From Tretioscincus oriximinensis (lineage: Eukaryota; Chordata; Lepidosauria; Squamata; Gymnophthalmidae), in NCBI GenBank assembly GCA_022410635.1, contig JAJVDF010000159.1, positions 2,158,819 through 2,222,818 on the forward strand: a DNA stretch of 64,000 nt. The letters run 5' to 3'. The position numbers and the translations under genes are program-made. The notes beneath the pieces are model-generated. The model saw only the letters and a program-made list of their open reading frames with translations. It ran no database searches and was not told the DNA's origin. Below, piece by piece: positions 62,137-64,000 of this stretch. Positions within the stretch are counted from its first letter, which is position 1, and each line of letters begins with the position of its first letter.

Positions 62137-62286
62137 AATAACCATTAACTTCAGAGAAATAGCCGTGTTAGTCTAGTAGAAAGTCCAGCAAAGGAGCTAG
62201 CAGTACTTTGCGACTAACTTGAGAAAAGTGGGTGGCATAAGCTTTCGTAGACACGTCTACTTCTTCAGATGTTAATAACCATTAAC
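62137..62286 (-). mobile_element. PLE 3'-end insertion with 13-bp duplication
   Basis: AATAACCATTAAC at 62137-62149 and 62274-62286. The 124-bp insert is the minus-strand PLE end including a hammerhead-like core (62235-62271; stem I shortened by truncation exactly at its outer base). Single orientation, not inverted. Confidence 0.92.
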
Positions 62287-62303
62287 ATTACCAATAAATA
62301 AAN

Positions 62304-62325
62304 AACAACAACAACAACAACAGCT
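62304..62325. repeat. (CAA)n
   Basis: About seven ACA triplets. Confidence 0.85.
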
Positions 62326-62354
62326 GAACCTCCTTATAAATGCCCAGAAAAAAA

Positions 62355-62850
62355 TAATGTAAGACTATAAGAAAAGCCCCTGCTCAATGGGGCTACAGCC
62401 CATCCAGTGATTCAGCAATTGATCCTGGGAACTCTCAAGCAGAAGAAAACCACTTATTGTTCCATATCAGAGGTTGTATCAAGGCATCCATCCCAGTAGC
62501 CATTGATGGTTTTCATGAATTTGTCTAACCCTTTCATAATGAGATCCAGGCTGCTATCCGCTGCCACTCTTCTGTAGGTAAATTCCACAAACCAATCCAG
62601 ACCAACCCATGGTTCTAGTATTGTGTGATAAAAAAAACATTTTTTTCTTCATTAACTTTATCCATCCCAGGCATGATCTTGTACACTTCAGTTAGATCAC
62701 ATCTTATATGCTGTCTTTTTAAGGCTGAAGAAATCTAGATATTGCAGCCTGATTTCATAAGCCTCTTGATCATCCTTGTTGTCCTTTTTTGCCCTTTTTT
62801 GGTTCTATAATATTTTTTCTATTATAAAGTCCATACCTTCCCTAGAAGGA
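62355..62850 (-). mobile_element. CR1-type LINE 3' part, minus
   Basis: ACTATAAGAAAAGCCCCTGC, GGGCTACAGCCCATCCAGTG, GGCATCCATCCCAGTAGCC, TTTTCATGAATTTGTCTAAC, then further upstream coding-derived sequence (ATCCCAGGCATGATCTTGTA, GCTGTCTTTTTAAGGCTGAA). The longest CR1-type copy on this strand, but frames are broken. Confidence 0.8.
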
Positions 62851-62853
62851 TTA

Positions 62854-63057
62854 CTAGATCCAAAATAGTCAATTTCAGAGAAATAGCCGTGTTAGTCTAG
62901 CAGAAAGTCCAGCAAAGGAGCTAGCAGCACTTTGAGACTAACTTGAGAAAAGTGGTTGGCATAAGCTTTTGTAGACAGGTCTACTTCTACCTGTCTACGA
63001 AAGCTTATGCCAACCACTTTTCTCAAGTTAGTCTCAAAGTGCTGCTAGATCCAAAAT
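62854..63057. mobile_element. palindromic PLE insertion with 13-bp duplication
   Basis: CTAGATCCAAAAT at 62854-62866 and 63045-63057. Arms 62921-62980 and 62989-63048 are reverse complements with one mismatch around an 8-base spacer. The left side extends to the true PLE 3' end (AGAAATAGCCGTGTTAGTC). The junction removes the CTGA half of the hammerhead in both arms. Confidence 0.94.
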
Positions 63058-63334
63058 GTAATGTATTGGTCCAATTCCATTATTCTCATTCATTTTCCAC
63101 TTGTGCAAAAATACATATAAAAACAGCTATGATAGCTCAGATCAGCCCATGTATTCCAGCATTCAATTTCACATTGTGGCCTACCAATTCCTGCTGACAT
63201 CCCAAGCAGAAGAAGGTGTTAAAATGTTCAGCTTCTCTGAACTCCCTGCATAGCCTTTAGAGATAAGCTGCTTGTCTCCTCACCTTGGATGCAGAATGTA
63301 GGCACCGTTCTATTAGCCACTGATCAATCTGTCA
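63058..63334. other. no recognised feature
   Basis: Short unassigned stretch. Confidence 0.42.
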
Positions 63335-63510
63335 TTCATCAATTTGTCTATAAGAACAGAAGAGTAGGTCTGCTGGACCAGCATCTCATTCCACACACAG
63401 TAGCCAACCAAATGCTTCTGGCTACCTCAAACAGAAGACAAAACCTTCACCCATTCTCAACGCTCTGAAAATGATCTTTAGTGGCATCCTAACCTGCAGA
63501 TCCTACCTAG
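63335..63510 (-). mobile_element. CR1-type LINE 3' end, minus
   Basis: TCTATAAGAACAGAAGAGTA, CTGCTGGACCAGCATCTCAT, CACACAGTAGCCAACCAAAT and GCTTCTGGCTACCTCAAACA fit the reverse complement of the family end. Confidence 0.74.
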
Positions 63511-63849
63511 ACATTAGTTCTAATAAATACTGATGCACCTTGAACTGAAAAATGATTTTCTGCAAATTAGATCTCAACACATAAAATACCTCAAACAAAT
63601 ACATTTTTTTCTTTTAATATATCATGCTGGGTAACCCTTCCTTTAAGCTACTGGAAATTATTCAGGGAAACCTTTCTTTGATCTTGTGCATATAATAGAA
63701 TATATATGTTCTAACAGTCTAACAGCTGTCTAACGTATTGGGGAAGGTTTGACAAGAATCTTTGGCAATAACCAAGCTAAAGCTGGCTGGAATATATTTA
63801 TGTAGTAGTAAGATTGTCATAAAGAGGCCTAGAAATATTTGCTTAAAGC
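63511..63849. other. no recognised feature
   Basis: AT-rich unassigned stretch. Confidence 0.42.
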
Positions 63850-63851
63850 TA

Positions 63852-64000
63852 GGCTGACCAGATGACCCCTTTTCTGGGGGGTGGTAGATACTCGTTTTTG
63901 GGGTGCCTCCCGGTTTTTGCTGAGGATTTTCAAAAAAAAACATATTTTTTTTCTCAGCAAAAAATGGGAGGCACCCCAAAACCTGGTTTTCAACACACAC
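63852..64000. mobile_element. FB foldback element, cut by window end
   Basis: TA at 63850-63851, then GGCTGACCAGATGACCCC, GGGGTGCCTCCCGGTTTTTG and, past the centre, AAAATGGGAGGCACCCC. The right end lies outside the window. Confidence 0.86.

Overview
This window looks like repeat-packed, intergenic vertebrate DNA, most probably from a squamate reptile. That assignment rests on the mixture of elements: tRNA-derived SINEs of the Sauria type, CR1/L3-type, L2 and L1 LINEs, Penelope-like elements (PLEs), a SPIN-like hAT element, mariner/Tc1 elements and abundant pyrimidine microsatellites. I found no host protein-coding gene, tRNA, rRNA or other housekeeping RNA gene that I would defend. Nearly all open reading frames are short, lie in low-complexity DNA, or are fragments of transposon proteins. 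Single N bases are scattered throughout.

Working names used below. tSINE-1: SINE with a tRNA-like head starting GAGCCAGTTTGGTGTAGTGG. tSINE-2: SINE with head GATAGCTCAGTCGCTTAGG. LINE-X: non-LTR element of the L2/CR1/Rex type whose 3' end reads GAGACCTTCGGGTATAGGGC followed by (AAAT)n. CR1-type: LINE ends with a (TTCTTATG)n or TCTATGAT-like tail. FB: palindromic TIR elements with ends GGCTGACCAGATGACCCC. R3: an unnamed repeat. PPy: an unnamed repeat with a long polypyrimidine core.

Layout. 1-13 kb: SINE and LINE remnants, an L1 inside a PLE, an inverted PLE with a perfect 15-bp target duplication, and two PPy copies. 13-24 kb: tSINE-2 copies, LINE-X ends and a cluster of FB elements, including two long copies in opposite orientation. 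24-32 kb: SPIN-like hAT, a perfect 149-bp-arm PLE palindrome, an L2 with most of its C-terminal reading frame, an internally deleted mariner, four more FB copies and a Tc1-type mini-palindrome. 32-44 kb: older SINEs, a third PPy copy and CR1 ends. 44-48 kb: nested PLEs, one keeping a GIY-YIG endonuclease remnant. 49-57 kb: LINE-X, L1, a poly(A) retrocopy and nested SINE/CR1 insertions. 57-64 kb: an LTR-like GC-rich segment, a PLE with a hammerhead-like fold, a hAT inside LINE-X, two more PLE insertions and a truncated FB.

How the parts fit together. The shared 3' tail suggests LINE-X mobilises tSINE-1. The most interesting theme is the PLE group: at least six insertions have 12-16 bp target duplications, several are inverted (palindromic), and four carry a recognisable hammerhead-ribozyme core. 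Nested insertions give a partial relative chronology. All names rest on reading motifs by eye; no database search was possible.
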